A stretch of DNA of 64,000 nt from a virus. The stretch is taken from IMG/VR virus record IMGVR_UViG_3300020198_000006, positions 30,152-94,151 of that record. One strand, 5' to 3'. Shown one piece after another: positions 1 through 8,811 of the stretch (positions are counted from its first letter, which is position 1; each line of letters starts with the position of its first letter). The notes below the pieces were generated by a model. It searched no databases. It worked only from the letters and a program-made list of their open reading frames with translations, and was not told the origin of the DNA. A program made the translations under genes and the position numbers.

Positions 1-2
1 CA

Positions 3-1070
3 AAACAGGCGTCAAGTGTTGAAGAAAGAAAAAGACTATCCAATTATCCAATCGCCGCCAAGAAAGTATCTAAATTACATCTAAGGAAATTCCCTGAAAA
101 GAGAGAATTAAGAATTGATGTTGTTGAAAAGACAAAATATGACAATGCAAATTTATTGTACGTAATTGAATATTCAATAGATAGTATATCTACCCCTACA
201 ACAATTAATTTTTTTGTTTACAAAATTAACACGGGGGGTTACGGGGATATTTTCAAATCAAATACTTTTACAGAATTTACCGAAATACCAACCACATTAA
301 GTGTTTTGTTAAATAATGATGGGACCACAACAACCCCAACGTTTAGTGTAAATATGACCACAAAAACTGATTATACAACTGATACTATAAATGACAAAAT
401 AACCGCAATTTGTTCAGAAATAAGATTAACTCTTCTCAAAATAAAAGAAGACGGATTTGATGGATTATTTAGTTCTACTATTAGGGCAAAATTTTATTCA
501 CAGGAAGAAGATTTAAAACTAATATATCCATTCTTTTTTAGACCAACACAATCACTAAGAACTTTATCAACGTCAAATACCACAGAATTAGAAAGAAAAA
601 ATACTTTATTAAATGGGGTTAAGTTATGTAAAGGAGTTCAACAGAGCGGACTTGTGTGGTCAACATCGAGATTTAGCGCACCATCATCTATAAATAAAGA
701 AGAATCTGAAAAATTAGTAAAAGACAATACCTCAAGGGAACAAACATTTTCAAGTTTAACATCTGATAAAATATACCTTTTGTCGACTGATACAAACTTC
801 ACAGACAAATATGTGGAATTCGAGAAATTAAACAACTATGAATATACCCAAGACGACTACTTAGGTGAAATTGACCCAAACACATATGCAATTGTTAGAG
901 GGGAGGTTCTTTTGGAATTTTTAAGGGCGATGTACAATGTCCTATTAACTCACACCCATAATATCAACAGACCATACGCAAGGACAACATATGACTCACA
1001 TGATACCTTAGTGGAGCTCTTCAACAAACTAGAATCAGAACTTCTGAACAAGTCGGTGAGAACCAACTAA
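3..1070 (+). CDS. Virion structural protein, 5' end outside window
   Basis: The reading frame is open from base 3 and contains no ATG before the first long stretch, so the start lies upstream of the window. The TTG at 156 is only an internal leucine. The visible 355 residues are rich in Thr, Asn and beta-prone segments. The C-terminal part has an HTHN motif after an amphipathic helix with LLEFLRAMYNVLL. The next gene follows after 23 bases on the same strand and is also structural in style. I recognise no catalytic motif. A baseplate or tail-associated protein is the likeliest role, from context only. Confidence 0.6.
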   Translation, partial: KQASSVEERKRLSNYPIAAKKVSKLHLRKFPEKRELRIDVVEKTKYDNANLLYVIEYSIDSISTPTTINFFVYKINTGGYGDIFKSNTFTEFTEIPTTLSVLLNNDGTTTTPTFSVNMTTKTDYTTDTINDKITAICSEIRLTLLKIKEDGFDGLFSSTIRAKFYSQEEDLKLIYPFFFRPTQSLRTLSTSNTTELERKNTLLNGVKLCKGVQQSGLVWSTSRFSAPSSINKEESEKLVKDNTSREQTFSSLTSDKIYLLSTDTNFTDKYVEFEKLNNYEYTQDDYLGEIDPNTYAIVRGEVLLEFLRAMYNVLLTHTHNINRPYARTTYDSHDTLVELFNKLESELLNKSVRTN

Positions 1071-1075
1071 TTTGA

Positions 1076-1083
1076 TATTTATT
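1076..1083 (+). promoter_or_regulatory. TATTTATT box, candidate late signal
   Basis: Coding-strand octamer 10 bases before the ATG at 1094. It belongs to a set of near-identical boxes placed just upstream of virion-type genes. Confidence 0.5.
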
Positions 1084-1093
1084 AAATAAAAAG

Positions 1094-2470
1094 ATGTCAT
1101 ATTTCCGTTCATATTTCGAGAAAAACAATACAATTATTAAAAATTCTCAGGTTAATACCGCGAAAAATCCAACCACGGAGATTTTTTACGGGTCCAGTTT
1201 TTCCAAATTTTTATTTAAAGTAGATTTTACGGATTTAATATCTAAAATCCAAAATGGTGATTTGGTTATTAATTCAAATACCAAACATTACTTAAAAATA
1301 ACCAATACGGTGTCAGGAGATGCTCAATTGGTGGGTGAGAAAAGAAACACGGGAAGACAAAGAACCACATCTTTTGATTTGATTCTTTTTCAAGTACCTG
1401 AGAATTGGGACGAGGGTGTTGGTTTTGATTATGAAGATGGTGGATATGATTATACTGTTGGTAACAATACATTTGATGAAAGACCTTCTAACTGGTATAA
1501 TAGAACGACTTTAAATCCGTGGACAACACCCGGCGTATACCAAAGTACCCCCACAATAGTTAGTACAATACACTTTGATAATGGTGACGAAAATATAAAT
1601 GTGAATATTACAGACTACGTTAATGGTATTGTACTATCAGGTAACACCAACCACGGGTTAGGTTTGGCTTTTGCCACATTATATGAAAATATTAATGATG
1701 AATATGACCAATCGGTCGCATTCTTTACCAAATACACACAGACATTCTATGAACCCTTTGTTGAAACAGAATTTGCAGATAGAATTGAGGACCATAGACA
1801 AAACTTTATAGGTGAAAGACAGAATAATTTATATCTATATGTAACAAAAGGAACAAACTTTTATAACTTAACAAACCCCCCAACTGTGGATATTCTCAAT
1901 AGTTCTGGAGTTGCAATTTCCGGATTAACAGGGTTAACTACAACAAGAATAAGAAAAGGAATATACAAACTAACCTTTGGTTTAACAGGTCAGTTATGTG
2001 ATGGTAATAGATTCTTCTATGATAAATGGAAAAATCTATCTATAGATGGGGTTTCAATTGCGAATGTAACTCAAAAGTTCGTACCAAAACCATTTACCGA
2101 TTACTACTCATTTGGTTCAAACCCAACCGAGGCTCAAAAATACATAGTTCAGTTTTTCGGTATTAAACAAAATGAAAGGATTATAAGGGGGGAGTTGAAA
2201 AAAATAGTTTTAACATTTAAATCTATTGAAGTACGAATGGCTCAACTATTTGAAGATGTTTATTATCGTGTTTTTGTAAAAGAGGGTAAAACCAATGTCA
2301 TTGTATATGATTGGACTAAAGTTGATATGACAACAACTGAAAATTCATTCTTTTTGGATACATCATATATGATTCCAAGAGAGTATTTTATGGAGTTCAA
2401 AGCCAAAACTCACACGGAAGAAATCTTCTATGATGATTATGTAAAATTCGAAATATTGTCAGAAAAGTAA
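1094..2470 (+). CDS. Virion structural protein, beta-rich
   Basis: This 458-residue protein has no signal peptide, membrane segment or enzymatic motif. It is rich in Asn, Thr, Tyr and Phe, with long predicted beta strands, as in tail, baseplate or fibre-associated proteins. It starts 11 bases after a TATTTATT box (1076-1083), the signal seen upstream of other virion genes here. The following gene begins 14 bases after its stop. A structural role is inferred from composition, location and the upstream box; the exact part of the particle is unknown. Confidence 0.55.
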   Translation: MSYFRSYFEKNNTIIKNSQVNTAKNPTTEIFYGSSFSKFLFKVDFTDLISKIQNGDLVINSNTKHYLKITNTVSGDAQLVGEKRNTGRQRTTSFDLILFQVPENWDEGVGFDYEDGGYDYTVGNNTFDERPSNWYNRTTLNPWTTPGVYQSTPTIVSTIHFDNGDENINVNITDYVNGIVLSGNTNHGLGLAFATLYENINDEYDQSVAFFTKYTQTFYEPFVETEFADRIEDHRQNFIGERQNNLYLYVTKGTNFYNLTNPPTVDILNSSGVAISGLTGLTTTRIRKGIYKLTFGLTGQLCDGNRFFYDKWKNLSIDGVSIANVTQKFVPKPFTDYYSFGSNPTEAQKYIVQFFGIKQNERIIRGELKKIVLTFKSIEVRMAQLFEDVYYRVFVKEGKTNVIVYDWTKVDMTTTENSFFLDTSYMIPREYFMEFKAKTHTEEIFYDDYVKFEILSEK

Positions 2471-2472
2471 AA

Positions 2473-2480
2473 TATTTATA
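2473..2480 (+). promoter_or_regulatory. TATTTATA box, candidate late signal
   Basis: The octamer lies two bases after the previous stop codon and only four bases before the ATG at 2485. If it is a -10 element the mRNA would be leaderless or nearly so. Confidence 0.5.
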
Positions 2481-2484
2481 GATT

Positions 2485-3243
2485 ATGAGTAAACTTGAAA
2501 ATATTATCAAAAAACACCTTAAAGCAATTAGTGAAAGTGAAATGCCAGAGCAAGAGAATTACATGTTCTTTGGTAACATTGAACAAATGAAAAGACAATG
2601 TGAATTGTTGATGAATGAGGATAAAAATGAAATTGACTCCATTCTTAAACAACACGATTGGGCTCAGGACCACATCGCAGAAGCTAAGAGTTTATTGGAC
2701 CAAGTGTTTGATTTTTTAATGAATCAAACTAAAGGTGGGGATTCTGAAATAGACGAAAGTTTATTAAGTGAACAACCATTTAATGATGGTGGAGAACCTA
2801 TGATGACCCATCAACAATATAGAGATTATAGTGAACCAGCTGAACCAGATGACGATGATTATGGTGGTGATGTGCCCAATAATGACACCGCAGTTGGTTG
2901 GTTAAGGAATGAATTAGAAGAAAACAATATTTTTTTAGAAAACTATGGTGGTGACGAATATATGATATCTTGCGAAAAAGTCAGATGTGATTTCATGATA
3001 TATTTTGATAATAAAAATGACATTGAAACATCCGTGAAAATATACATATATAATGGCGATACCAATGAAGAGATTGAACAAAGGTTCGTGGATGTGATTG
3101 AGGCATTCAATTTTATATTAAGTGTAAAGGATAAGTATCAATTCCAAAGTTATGAAAGTGCGGTAAGAGATTATGTGAAGTCACAAAGAGATGACGCTAT
3201 GGATAGATATAATAATAGAATGGAACGCGGTAGTTTTGACTAA
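2485..3243 (+). CDS. Putative virion-internal protein with capsid-targeting N-terminus
   Basis: The N-terminus is a short basic/amphipathic helix ending in AISE followed by S (residues 14-17), which fits the [I/L]-x-E rule of T4-type prohead proteases. An acidic low-complexity linker follows (about residues 85-135, with a DDDDYGGD stretch). A C-terminal alpha/beta region of about 115 residues has no motif I recognise. The gene sits directly after the structural gene at 1094 and behind a TATTTATA box. I infer a packaged protein that is cleaved near residue 17; its biochemical function is unknown. Confidence 0.55.
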   Translation: MSKLENIIKKHLKAISESEMPEQENYMFFGNIEQMKRQCELLMNEDKNEIDSILKQHDWAQDHIAEAKSLLDQVFDFLMNQTKGGDSEIDESLLSEQPFNDGGEPMMTHQQYRDYSEPAEPDDDDYGGDVPNNDTAVGWLRNELEENNIFLENYGGDEYMISCEKVRCDFMIYFDNKNDIETSVKIYIYNGDTNEEIEQRFVDVIEAFNFILSVKDKYQFQSYESAVRDYVKSQRDDAMDRYNNRMERGSFD

Positions 3244-3253
3244 ACGTAATTAT

Positions 3254-3514
3254 ATGAAGATTATTGTTAACGAAGAGGATAAGAAATATATTCAAGAATG
3301 TCTTGATAGTGGTGATGTCCTAAAAGAAGACCTTAGACGTTGGTTTAAGGAAAAGTGGGTGGACGTAAGTCGTAAGGTAGATGGTAAACATCCACCCTGT
3401 GGTAGAAAAGACGCGGATGGTAAGTCTTACCCAAAATGTAGACCATCTAAAAAAGTATCTAAAGATACTCCAAAAACCGCAGGTTCATATAGCAAAAAAG
3501 AAAAAAATCTATGA
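3254..3514 (+). CDS. Small basic phage protein with CGRKDADGKSYPKCRP motif
   Basis: The start was placed at the ATG at 3254 because the resulting N-terminus, MKIIVNEEDKKYI, matches the recurrent tag of this genome. The frame is open further upstream but overlaps the previous gene. The body carries KEKWVDVSRKVDGKHPPCGR, then KCRPSKKVSKDTPKT: a small Cys-containing, Lys-rich module that I know as recurrent in large-phage proteins and usually annotated as a domain of unknown function. The gene ends in an ATGA overlap with the next gene, so the two are probably translationally coupled. Confidence 0.65.
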   Translation: MKIIVNEEDKKYIQECLDSGDVLKEDLRRWFKEKWVDVSRKVDGKHPPCGRKDADGKSYPKCRPSKKVSKDTPKTAGSYSKKEKNL

Positions 3515-4218
3515 CTTCTCAAAAAAGAAGGGCGGAAAAAGAAAATCCAAAATCAGGTAAAGGTAACACACTCACATTCACTCGTTTTGATGAAAATAGA
3601 ACCATTACATTGGACTTCACGGAATTTATTGAGTCATACCCCGCACCAAAAATTGCTTCTCTTAATGAGTCTAAAAATCAATTAAGTGAGGGTTTATTAT
3701 TTCATATTCAAAATGAAAAACCATTAATTGAAAACGTATTCAGAATATACTCTGAAAAATTCTTTGGTTTGTTTAACGAATCAAGAGAATTATTAAACAA
3801 AGGTATTCTTGAAGTTTCTGGTGATGATTATGAATTATTAATGACAGATATCGGTAAAACGGGTATCTACGAAGGTGAAGAAGTTTATTTAGATATTCCG
3901 TTTATATTAGATGAAGAAGAATATCTTGTTGAAGCGAAACACGGGGGTAAAAATGTGAACTTGGGTAGACCCTTTAGAACTCCCGGTGGACCAAAAAAGT
4001 TTGCGGTTTATGTAAAGAACAATAGTGGTAATGTTGTTAAAGTAACTTTCGGCGACCCCAATCTTAAAATAAGAAATAATAATAAATCAGCCGCAAAATC
4101 ATTTAGAGCTCGTCACAAATGTGACCAAAAGAAAGATAGAACTACGGCAGGATATTGGAGTTGTAACATATCAAAATATCGTAAAGCTCTCGGTATCAAA
4201 TCATCAAACCCTTGGTAA
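3511..4218 (+). CDS. Phage protein with C-terminal RHKCDQKKDRTTAGYW module
   Basis: This 235-residue protein starts in an ATGA overlap with the preceding gene. Residues 1-120 are helical and acidic, without a known motif. The C-terminal ~75 residues (GRPFRTPGGPKKFAVYVKN, then FRARHKCDQKKDRTTAGYWS and CNISKYRK) form a compact basic module with two Cys that recurs in virion-associated proteins of large phages. The paired small Cys/Lys-rich gene just upstream often travels with it. Its role is probably structural or nucleic-acid binding within the head; this is inference from family and position. Confidence 0.6.
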   Translation: MTSQKRRAEKENPKSGKGNTLTFTRFDENRTITLDFTEFIESYPAPKIASLNESKNQLSEGLLFHIQNEKPLIENVFRIYSEKFFGLFNESRELLNKGILEVSGDDYELLMTDIGKTGIYEGEEVYLDIPFILDEEEYLVEAKHGGKNVNLGRPFRTPGGPKKFAVYVKNNSGNVVKVTFGDPNLKIRNNNKSAAKSFRARHKCDQKKDRTTAGYWSCNISKYRKALGIKSSNPW

Positions 4219-4511
4219 TGGATTTTCCATTTGAAGAAGAACAACAAGGCGGGTTTTACATTAGAACATTTTCATCGAACTTACCCGATATGGAGTTAAA
4301 GTGGCATTTTGATGAAGAGGATAGAACTGTTGTTTGTGAATATGAAACAGATTGGATGTTTCAAATGGACGACGAACTACCAATCGTTATAAAAAAAAAT
4401 ACCCCCATTTTTATTCCTGAAGGTACATATCATCGTATCATTAAAGGAACAGGAGACTTAGTTGTCAGGGTAAAAAAACACCTGAACCCCACATTCTTTG
4501 AACATTTCTAA
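4218..4511 (+). CDS. Small cupin-like protein
   Basis: The ATG at 4218 overlaps the previous TAA by one base, so I prefer it to the TTG two codons earlier. The 97-residue product reads as a single beta barrel. Its end, IPEGTYHRIIKGTGDLVVRV, resembles the second cupin motif (PxGxxH) and turn, with one His visible. Its last 54 bases overlap the convergent dCMP deaminase gene. A sugar or metal-binding cupin role is possible, but no metal site is complete in sequence. Confidence in the fold is moderate and in any function low. Confidence 0.55.
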   Translation: MDFPFEEEQQGGFYIRTFSSNLPDMELKWHFDEEDRTVVCEYETDWMFQMDDELPIVIKKNTPIFIPEGTYHRIIKGTGDLVVRVKKHLNPTFFEHF

Positions 4512-4907
4512 TGATATTTTTTGTTGTTCATTCCATTTTTCATTATTTTTAGTTGTACATATTTCTTTACAAAAAATAGTTTTTATACCTGCATTTATTA
4601 TTCCTTTAGCACAATCTGTACAAGGAATACCACAAGTAAGATAAATTGTAGAATTTTTTGTAGATACCCCTGTTCTTGCAGCATTAATGATACTATTGAT
4701 TTCTGCGTGTACCATGTAAAAGTACTTTTCAGGTCTCTCCTGACGTTCTTTTTTAGAATCATCCATTCCCCTCGGAAATGAATTATAACCCGTAGAAAGT
4801 ACCTCATTGTCCTCCCCAACGATAACCGCACCTATTTGTGTTGATTGGTCTTTGGATTTTAACTTAACTTGTTCCGCCAATCCTAAAAAATACTCTGTCC
4901 AATTCAT
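4458..4907 (-). CDS. cd: Deoxycytidylate (dCMP) deaminase
   Basis: The enzyme converts dCMP to dUMP and so feeds dTMP synthesis during phage replication. The zinc-site motifs are clear: HAE at residues 67-69 (catalytic Glu) and PCTDC at 95-99. With the start at MNWTEYF (4907) the length is 149 residues, close to bacterial dCMP deaminases and shorter than T4 Cd. That start is supported by an ATGA overlap with the upstream gene on the same strand; an in-frame ATG nine codons earlier would overlap more. The 3' end overlaps the convergent cupin-like gene. Confidence 0.92.
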   Translation of the reverse strand: MNWTEYFLGLAEQVKLKSKDQSTQIGAVIVGEDNEVLSTGYNSFPRGMDDSKKERQERPEKYFYMVHAEINSIINAARTGVSTKNSTIYLTCGIPCTDCAKGIINAGIKTIFCKEICTTKNNEKWNEQQKISLEMFKECGVQVFFYPDN

Positions 4908-5218
4908 ATTAACTTTTGTGGTATCCAATACCACACCCTATCTTCTGAGTATCGGTTTAAAGACTTACCTTCCTTTTTTTCGATTATTTTGCTTATTTGT
5001 TGAATATGATTACTATTGGATATATCAACACCAACCATATATCCCGAACCATCTTTTAAGTGAATGGTTTCTTTAATTGGATGTTTATACTTACCCTCAT
5101 CGTATAAGATTAACATTTTAACCATTTCATCCTTTTTCATTTTACACTCAATACTTCTTTGGTGTATTAATTTTTCAAGGACATCCAATCTTAATTTACT
5201 ATAATCAATTTCAGACAT
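4904..5218 (-). CDS. SAP-like small protein
   Basis: This 104-residue protein begins with a helix-turn-helix of the SAP/LEM kind (YSKLRLDVLEKLIHQRSIEC, then KMKKDEMVKMLILYD), a fold that binds DNA or proteins. A beta segment around residues 50-85 (HLKDGSGYMVGVDISNS) follows. Its stop overlaps the dCMP deaminase start (ATGA), so the two form an operon. A DNA-binding role is plausible from the N-terminal fold but is not proven by any residue. Confidence 0.55.
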   Translation of the reverse strand: MSEIDYSKLRLDVLEKLIHQRSIECKMKKDEMVKMLILYDEGKYKHPIKETIHLKDGSGYMVGVDISNSNHIQQISKIIEKKEGKSLNRYSEDRVWYWIPQKLI

Positions 5219-5277
5219 AATTGCAAATATACCGAATATTTTTTGGAAATCAAAATAATTTTTATTATACTTTCAAT

Positions 5278-5646
5278 ATGGAATTTGTTAGTGATTTTAA
5301 AAAGGATTTAAACTTAGGTCAAGAAGGTGAAAAAAGAGCTGCGAAGATTTTTGAAATACCTGTAACGGGTATTGAGGTAAAAGACGACCAACAGGCACTA
5401 TACACCGGTAATCTTTTTATCGAATATGAAAGTAGAGGTAAAAAAAGTGGAATTTCTACAACGGAAGCGGAGGTTATATTTTTTCTAATTAAAGGAAGTG
5501 CGGGTGGATTATTTTTCTACACAGAAGAACTTAAAAAGATATTAAGACCATTAATTAAAACGCACACAATTGTGGGTGGTGATAATAACACAAGTAAAGG
5601 AATATTAATTAGTATTTCTGAATTAATGAAACTACGTGTAAAATAA
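5278..5646 (+). CDS. PD-(D/E)XK nuclease-like protein
   Basis: The start at 5278 (MEFVSDFKKDL) is preferred over an upstream ATG in the same frame because the family begins near here. The core VTGIEVKDDQ, then TGNLFIEYESRG and KKSGISTTEAEV resembles phage endonucleases of the PD-(D/E)XK superfamily, in which the strand TGNLxIEYxxxGKxSGIxTTxA carries the acidic residues. The length of 122 residues fits a single catalytic core. A strong terminator follows directly. Function as a Holliday-junction-type or degradative nuclease is inferred from the motif only. Confidence 0.55.
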   Translation: MEFVSDFKKDLNLGQEGEKRAAKIFEIPVTGIEVKDDQQALYTGNLFIEYESRGKKSGISTTEAEVIFFLIKGSAGGLFFYTEELKKILRPLIKTHTIVGGDNNTSKGILISISELMKLRVK

Positions 5647-5650
5647 AAAA

Positions 5651-5675
5651 CCCCCGAGAAATCGGGGGTTTTTAT
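5651..5675. terminator. Bidirectional intrinsic terminator
   Basis: Stem CCCCCGA (5651-5657) and TCGGGGG (5662-5668) with a GAAA tetraloop, A-rich on the left and T-rich on the right. It separates the nuclease-like gene from the convergent capsid gene and can serve both. Confidence 0.85.
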
Positions 5676-5689
5676 ATTAAGATAAACGA

Positions 5690-7408
5690 TTATCTTAAAG
5701 TGTCAAGACTGAATGTAACCAATCCATGTACGTCGATTACACCATAGTAACGGTTGTTAACCATTTTCTTAGCGTATCTCGTCATAATACCCTTAATTGG
5801 GGTAAAGTTGAACGGATTATACATAGTCGGAGTCAACTGTAGAGGTACATATGGTGCGTAAATGTAACCAGCGTCTAACAATGACTTACCTTTGTGACCG
5901 ACGATAACCTTAGTAGGTGGTAAGTATGGGTCACGGTACACTTGGTAACGACCTGATAAAGAACCGATTTTCTCGATACCCATGTTGTATTGGTCTTGCT
6001 CAGGAGCTGCGCTTGATACGTGGAAATACTCCAAATCATCAAATATTGCAGATACCTCAGAAGATACTACAATCCAGTTAGCTCCACCACGAAGAGTTGT
6101 CTTGTGGATTTGAGCAGATAATTGGTTAATTTTGGTAACCAAAGTTTGGTTCCAGTCCTTTTGAGTATAACCCAAGAATGGAGTGTTACCACTTGCTCCG
6201 TATCTCCATTCGTTGTAGTCCCACTTAGCTCTCCAAGCGGCACCTTTACGAAGGTCACGAAGAATTTCACGGTCAATTTCAGCCGCAACTTGCTCAGACA
6301 ATAAAGCTGTTAATTCAGCTTCAGCGTCGATGTTGTGGAATGCTGACACGTCTTGAGCCAATTCAGGAGACCAGCTAGCTCTTAACTTTCTTTCACTAAC
6401 AGAAACTGTTACTGATTGAAGGTCGAAAGTTACTTCACCGATTTCTTCTTCGAACTCAAGAGATGCATATGACCTGTAACTTACCATAACGTTAACAAGT
6501 TCCAAGTCGTTAGAAGAGAAGTTAGCAGGTGTGAAACCTGATACTGCGCTATATGACTCAAGGTCAACAGCCAAGAAGATTTTACCTTCTTCATCACAGA
6601 TGTCTTGGAATTTGTCCATGTTAGTACCGCCTTTTTGACCGTACTCGATAAGACCTTTACCATATTTCTGTGTTACAACGTTGAAATTTTTAACACCATT
6701 GTTTCCAGTGTTACCAGTAATTTCAACACTTAAAGATGAAAGGAACTCGTCGGTATCCATAAGGCTACCATCAGCACCTAACATTTTACCTTGTCCTGCT
6801 TTAGTGAAACCACTAATAACAACAATTGCACTGCTAACGGATGCACCACTTAAGGCGGCTGTACTTTGAGTTGGTACACCATTGCTGAAAGTTACGAAAG
6901 CGAAAGGCGTAGCTGTGGTAGTTGTAGCGGCTCCTTTAGAGTAATCGAAGACACCAGAAGAAGCTGAATCATCGACCTCATAGAAACGGTCATAAAGATT
7001 TTTTGTATTACCGCTATAATATGCGTCGGGGTCAGCCTGTGTATTAGGATAACCGAAAGGTGCAGCTTTTCCGTCTGCAATTTTAGGTACAAAGAAGAAC
7101 AATTTACCGATTGGTAAGTTCATTGCCTGTACAGAAACGATGTCGTTTGCTAACAATTTAGAGAAAACGCGACGAATGATTGGGAAAACCACGGTCTCGA
7201 AAGAACCACTTGCATCAGCAGTTGCGGCTTCGTTGATTAAGTAAGACGCTTGGTTTTCGTATAATTGTGCTACGTTATCTTTTTGGTGACCGTCAAGTCC
7301 TTCAAGGAACCCGAGGTCATCCCATTTTTTAATGGTATCTTCTTTGATAACACGAAGGTGCTTAAGACCGATGTTACCAACCATACCTGATTCTAATAGT
7401 GCTCCCAT
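5690..7408 (-). CDS. 23: Major capsid protein (gp23-like)
   Basis: This is the main shell protein of the head, 572 residues. The family signature is clear in the C-terminal half, for example RKLRASWSPELAQDVSAFHN followed by DAEAELTALLSEQVAAEIDR, matching T4 gp23. An N-terminal propeptide is expected in this family, and LINE at residues 57-60 followed by A fits the [L/I]-x-E cleavage rule of the gp21 protease. A Ser/Thr/Ala/Gly-rich insertion at about residues 150-230 is longer than I would expect and may be a surface loop. The gene is last in the minus-strand head operon, behind the scaffold gene. Confidence 0.95.
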   Translation of the reverse strand: MGALLESGMVGNIGLKHLRVIKEDTIKKWDDLGFLEGLDGHQKDNVAQLYENQASYLINEAATADASGSFETVVFPIIRRVFSKLLANDIVSVQAMNLPIGKLFFFVPKIADGKAAPFGYPNTQADPDAYYSGNTKNLYDRFYEVDDSASSGVFDYSKGAATTTTATPFAFVTFSNGVPTQSTAALSGASVSSAIVVISGFTKAGQGKMLGADGSLMDTDEFLSSLSVEITGNTGNNGVKNFNVVTQKYGKGLIEYGQKGGTNMDKFQDICDEEGKIFLAVDLESYSAVSGFTPANFSSNDLELVNVMVSYRSYASLEFEEEIGEVTFDLQSVTVSVSERKLRASWSPELAQDVSAFHNIDAEAELTALLSEQVAAEIDREILRDLRKGAAWRAKWDYNEWRYGASGNTPFLGYTQKDWNQTLVTKINQLSAQIHKTTLRGGANWIVVSSEVSAIFDDLEYFHVSSAAPEQDQYNMGIEKIGSLSGRYQVYRDPYLPPTKVIVGHKGKSLLDAGYIYAPYVPLQLTPTMYNPFNFTPIKGIMTRYAKKMVNNRYYGVIDVHGLVTFSLDTLR

Positions 7409-7444
7409 TTTAATATTTTTTTGGTTTTTTATTGTTTATTTTTA

Positions 7445-8731
7445 TTATTTCAACTTACTCATCAAGTCTCTCATTCTTCTGAATTGAGGATTCTCATAAG
7501 CTTTTGACTCTGAAAGAACCCCAGTTGAAGATGAAGTACTTGGTGCTGTAGTTATTTTTTCAACCACCGATTCAGTCACGGGTTTTTTAGTGTCTAATTC
7601 GGCTTTAATTGATACATAAAGATTCTTAGATTCCTTCAAGGTTGAGATTGAATCGAATCTTTTAAGAATATTTAGTTTTTCCTGTTTTGTTGTGGAATGT
7701 TCTGTGAACAAACGAGTGGCATATGCTAAATTGGCGTTGAAAACAGCAACTTCGTTAAGTTTTTCCTTGAATAAGACAAGTGCTTTTTTATACTCGCTGT
7801 TTTGTTTTTTCAAGTTTTGAACTTCTTCGTTTAATTCACCACCGTGATTTGAACCAGCTTTAAAAACTTTTTTGCTTTTTATACCAGCTCTTTCACCGCC
7901 ATGAGGATTCCATTTTGTTCTTGCGGCTTCACCCACTTCTTTTTCATTTTCATTAGGTTCATCAAAAATAGTTTCAGAAAACTCTTTATCACCTTCGCCA
8001 TCATTTGGTATAAATACTTTATCATCAAGCTCTGGTTCATCATCAAGTTCTGGTTTATCTTCATCATCAAGTTCTGGTTCATCATCAAGTTCGATTTCGT
8101 AAACTACTGTATCGGATTCTTCCTCCATCGGAATGTCTAAAGTTTCGTCGATAGGTTCATCCGCATCTTTTTCTTCATCTAACTTAATGATGTACTCATC
8201 GTCGCCATCCTCAAGTTCAATTTGGTCATCATCTTTTTTAACAATGATTCCATCTTCAGGTCTCATAGCTTTGAAGACTTTCAAAACTTCGTCTTCATCG
8301 GCACCTGTCATGTCAACAACATCATCTCCCATTTCGTCAGAATCTTCTGGATTCATTTCATCTTCTGGATTCATTTCATCTTCTGAATCCTTAGAATTGA
8401 TGTCCTTAGATATTTCATCTTCTGAGTCCTTAGAATTGATGTCCTTAGACATTTCATCTTCTGAGTCCTTAGACATTTCATCATCACCATCTTCGTTATC
8501 GAGACTATCCTCTTCATCCCCAGTTTTTACTGGTACATCATCTGATGCCTCTTCTTCAGAATCGGGTTGTTCTGTAACAACCTCTTTCTCTTCTTCCAAT
8601 GATTCTTTTAGCAAATCGTTTAGTTCTTGTTTCATTGTAGAAGCAAGTATACCTTTTGCATTTGCTTTGACTGCCTCTTCAAGTGTCTGCACCTGAAGTA
8701 ACGCTTGTTCTAAAATAGATTTTTCGCTCAT
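7445..8731 (-). CDS. 22: Prohead core scaffolding protein (gp22-like)
   Basis: This 428-residue, very acidic protein lies between the prohead protease and the capsid gene, the position of T4 gene 22. Its middle is low-complexity Glu/Asp/Ser with short repeats of the type SKDSEDEMSKD (about residues 95-150) and DEPELDDE (about 215-250). The C-terminal 130 residues are coiled and end in FRRMRDLMSKLK. Core scaffolds are degraded by the protease during head maturation. The assignment rests on position, acidity and length; sequence identity to T4 is low. Confidence 0.8.
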   Translation of the reverse strand: MSEKSILEQALLQVQTLEEAVKANAKGILASTMKQELNDLLKESLEEEKEVVTEQPDSEEEASDDVPVKTGDEEDSLDNEDGDDEMSKDSEDEMSKDINSKDSEDEISKDINSKDSEDEMNPEDEMNPEDSDEMGDDVVDMTGADEDEVLKVFKAMRPEDGIIVKKDDDQIELEDGDDEYIIKLDEEKDADEPIDETLDIPMEEESDTVVYEIELDDEPELDDEDKPELDDEPELDDKVFIPNDGEGDKEFSETIFDEPNENEKEVGEAARTKWNPHGGERAGIKSKKVFKAGSNHGGELNEEVQNLKKQNSEYKKALVLFKEKLNEVAVFNANLAYATRLFTEHSTTKQEKLNILKRFDSISTLKESKNLYVSIKAELDTKKPVTESVVEKITTAPSTSSSTGVLSESKAYENPQFRRMRDLMSKLK

Positions 8732-8748
8732 TTGGAGTTTTATTTTCT

Positions 8749-8756
8749 TATAAATA
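8749..8756 (-). promoter_or_regulatory. TATTTATA box before the scaffold gene
   Basis: On the coding (minus) strand the octamer lies 17 bases before the ATG of the scaffold gene; it is a member of the candidate late-signal set. Confidence 0.5.
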
Positions 8757-8811
8757 TTATGATTATGTAAAAAAATACTTTTTACGATATTAAAATCTTA
8801 AATAAATTAGA

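Noticed and set aside
156-1070. Gene start at the TTG at 156
   Set aside because: The same frame is open back to base 3 without a stop and encodes a continuous protein-like sequence, so the gene is cut by the window edge.
8133-8696. Long plus-strand Ser-rich frame
   Set aside because: It is the shadow of the acidic, repetitive scaffold gene on the other strand.
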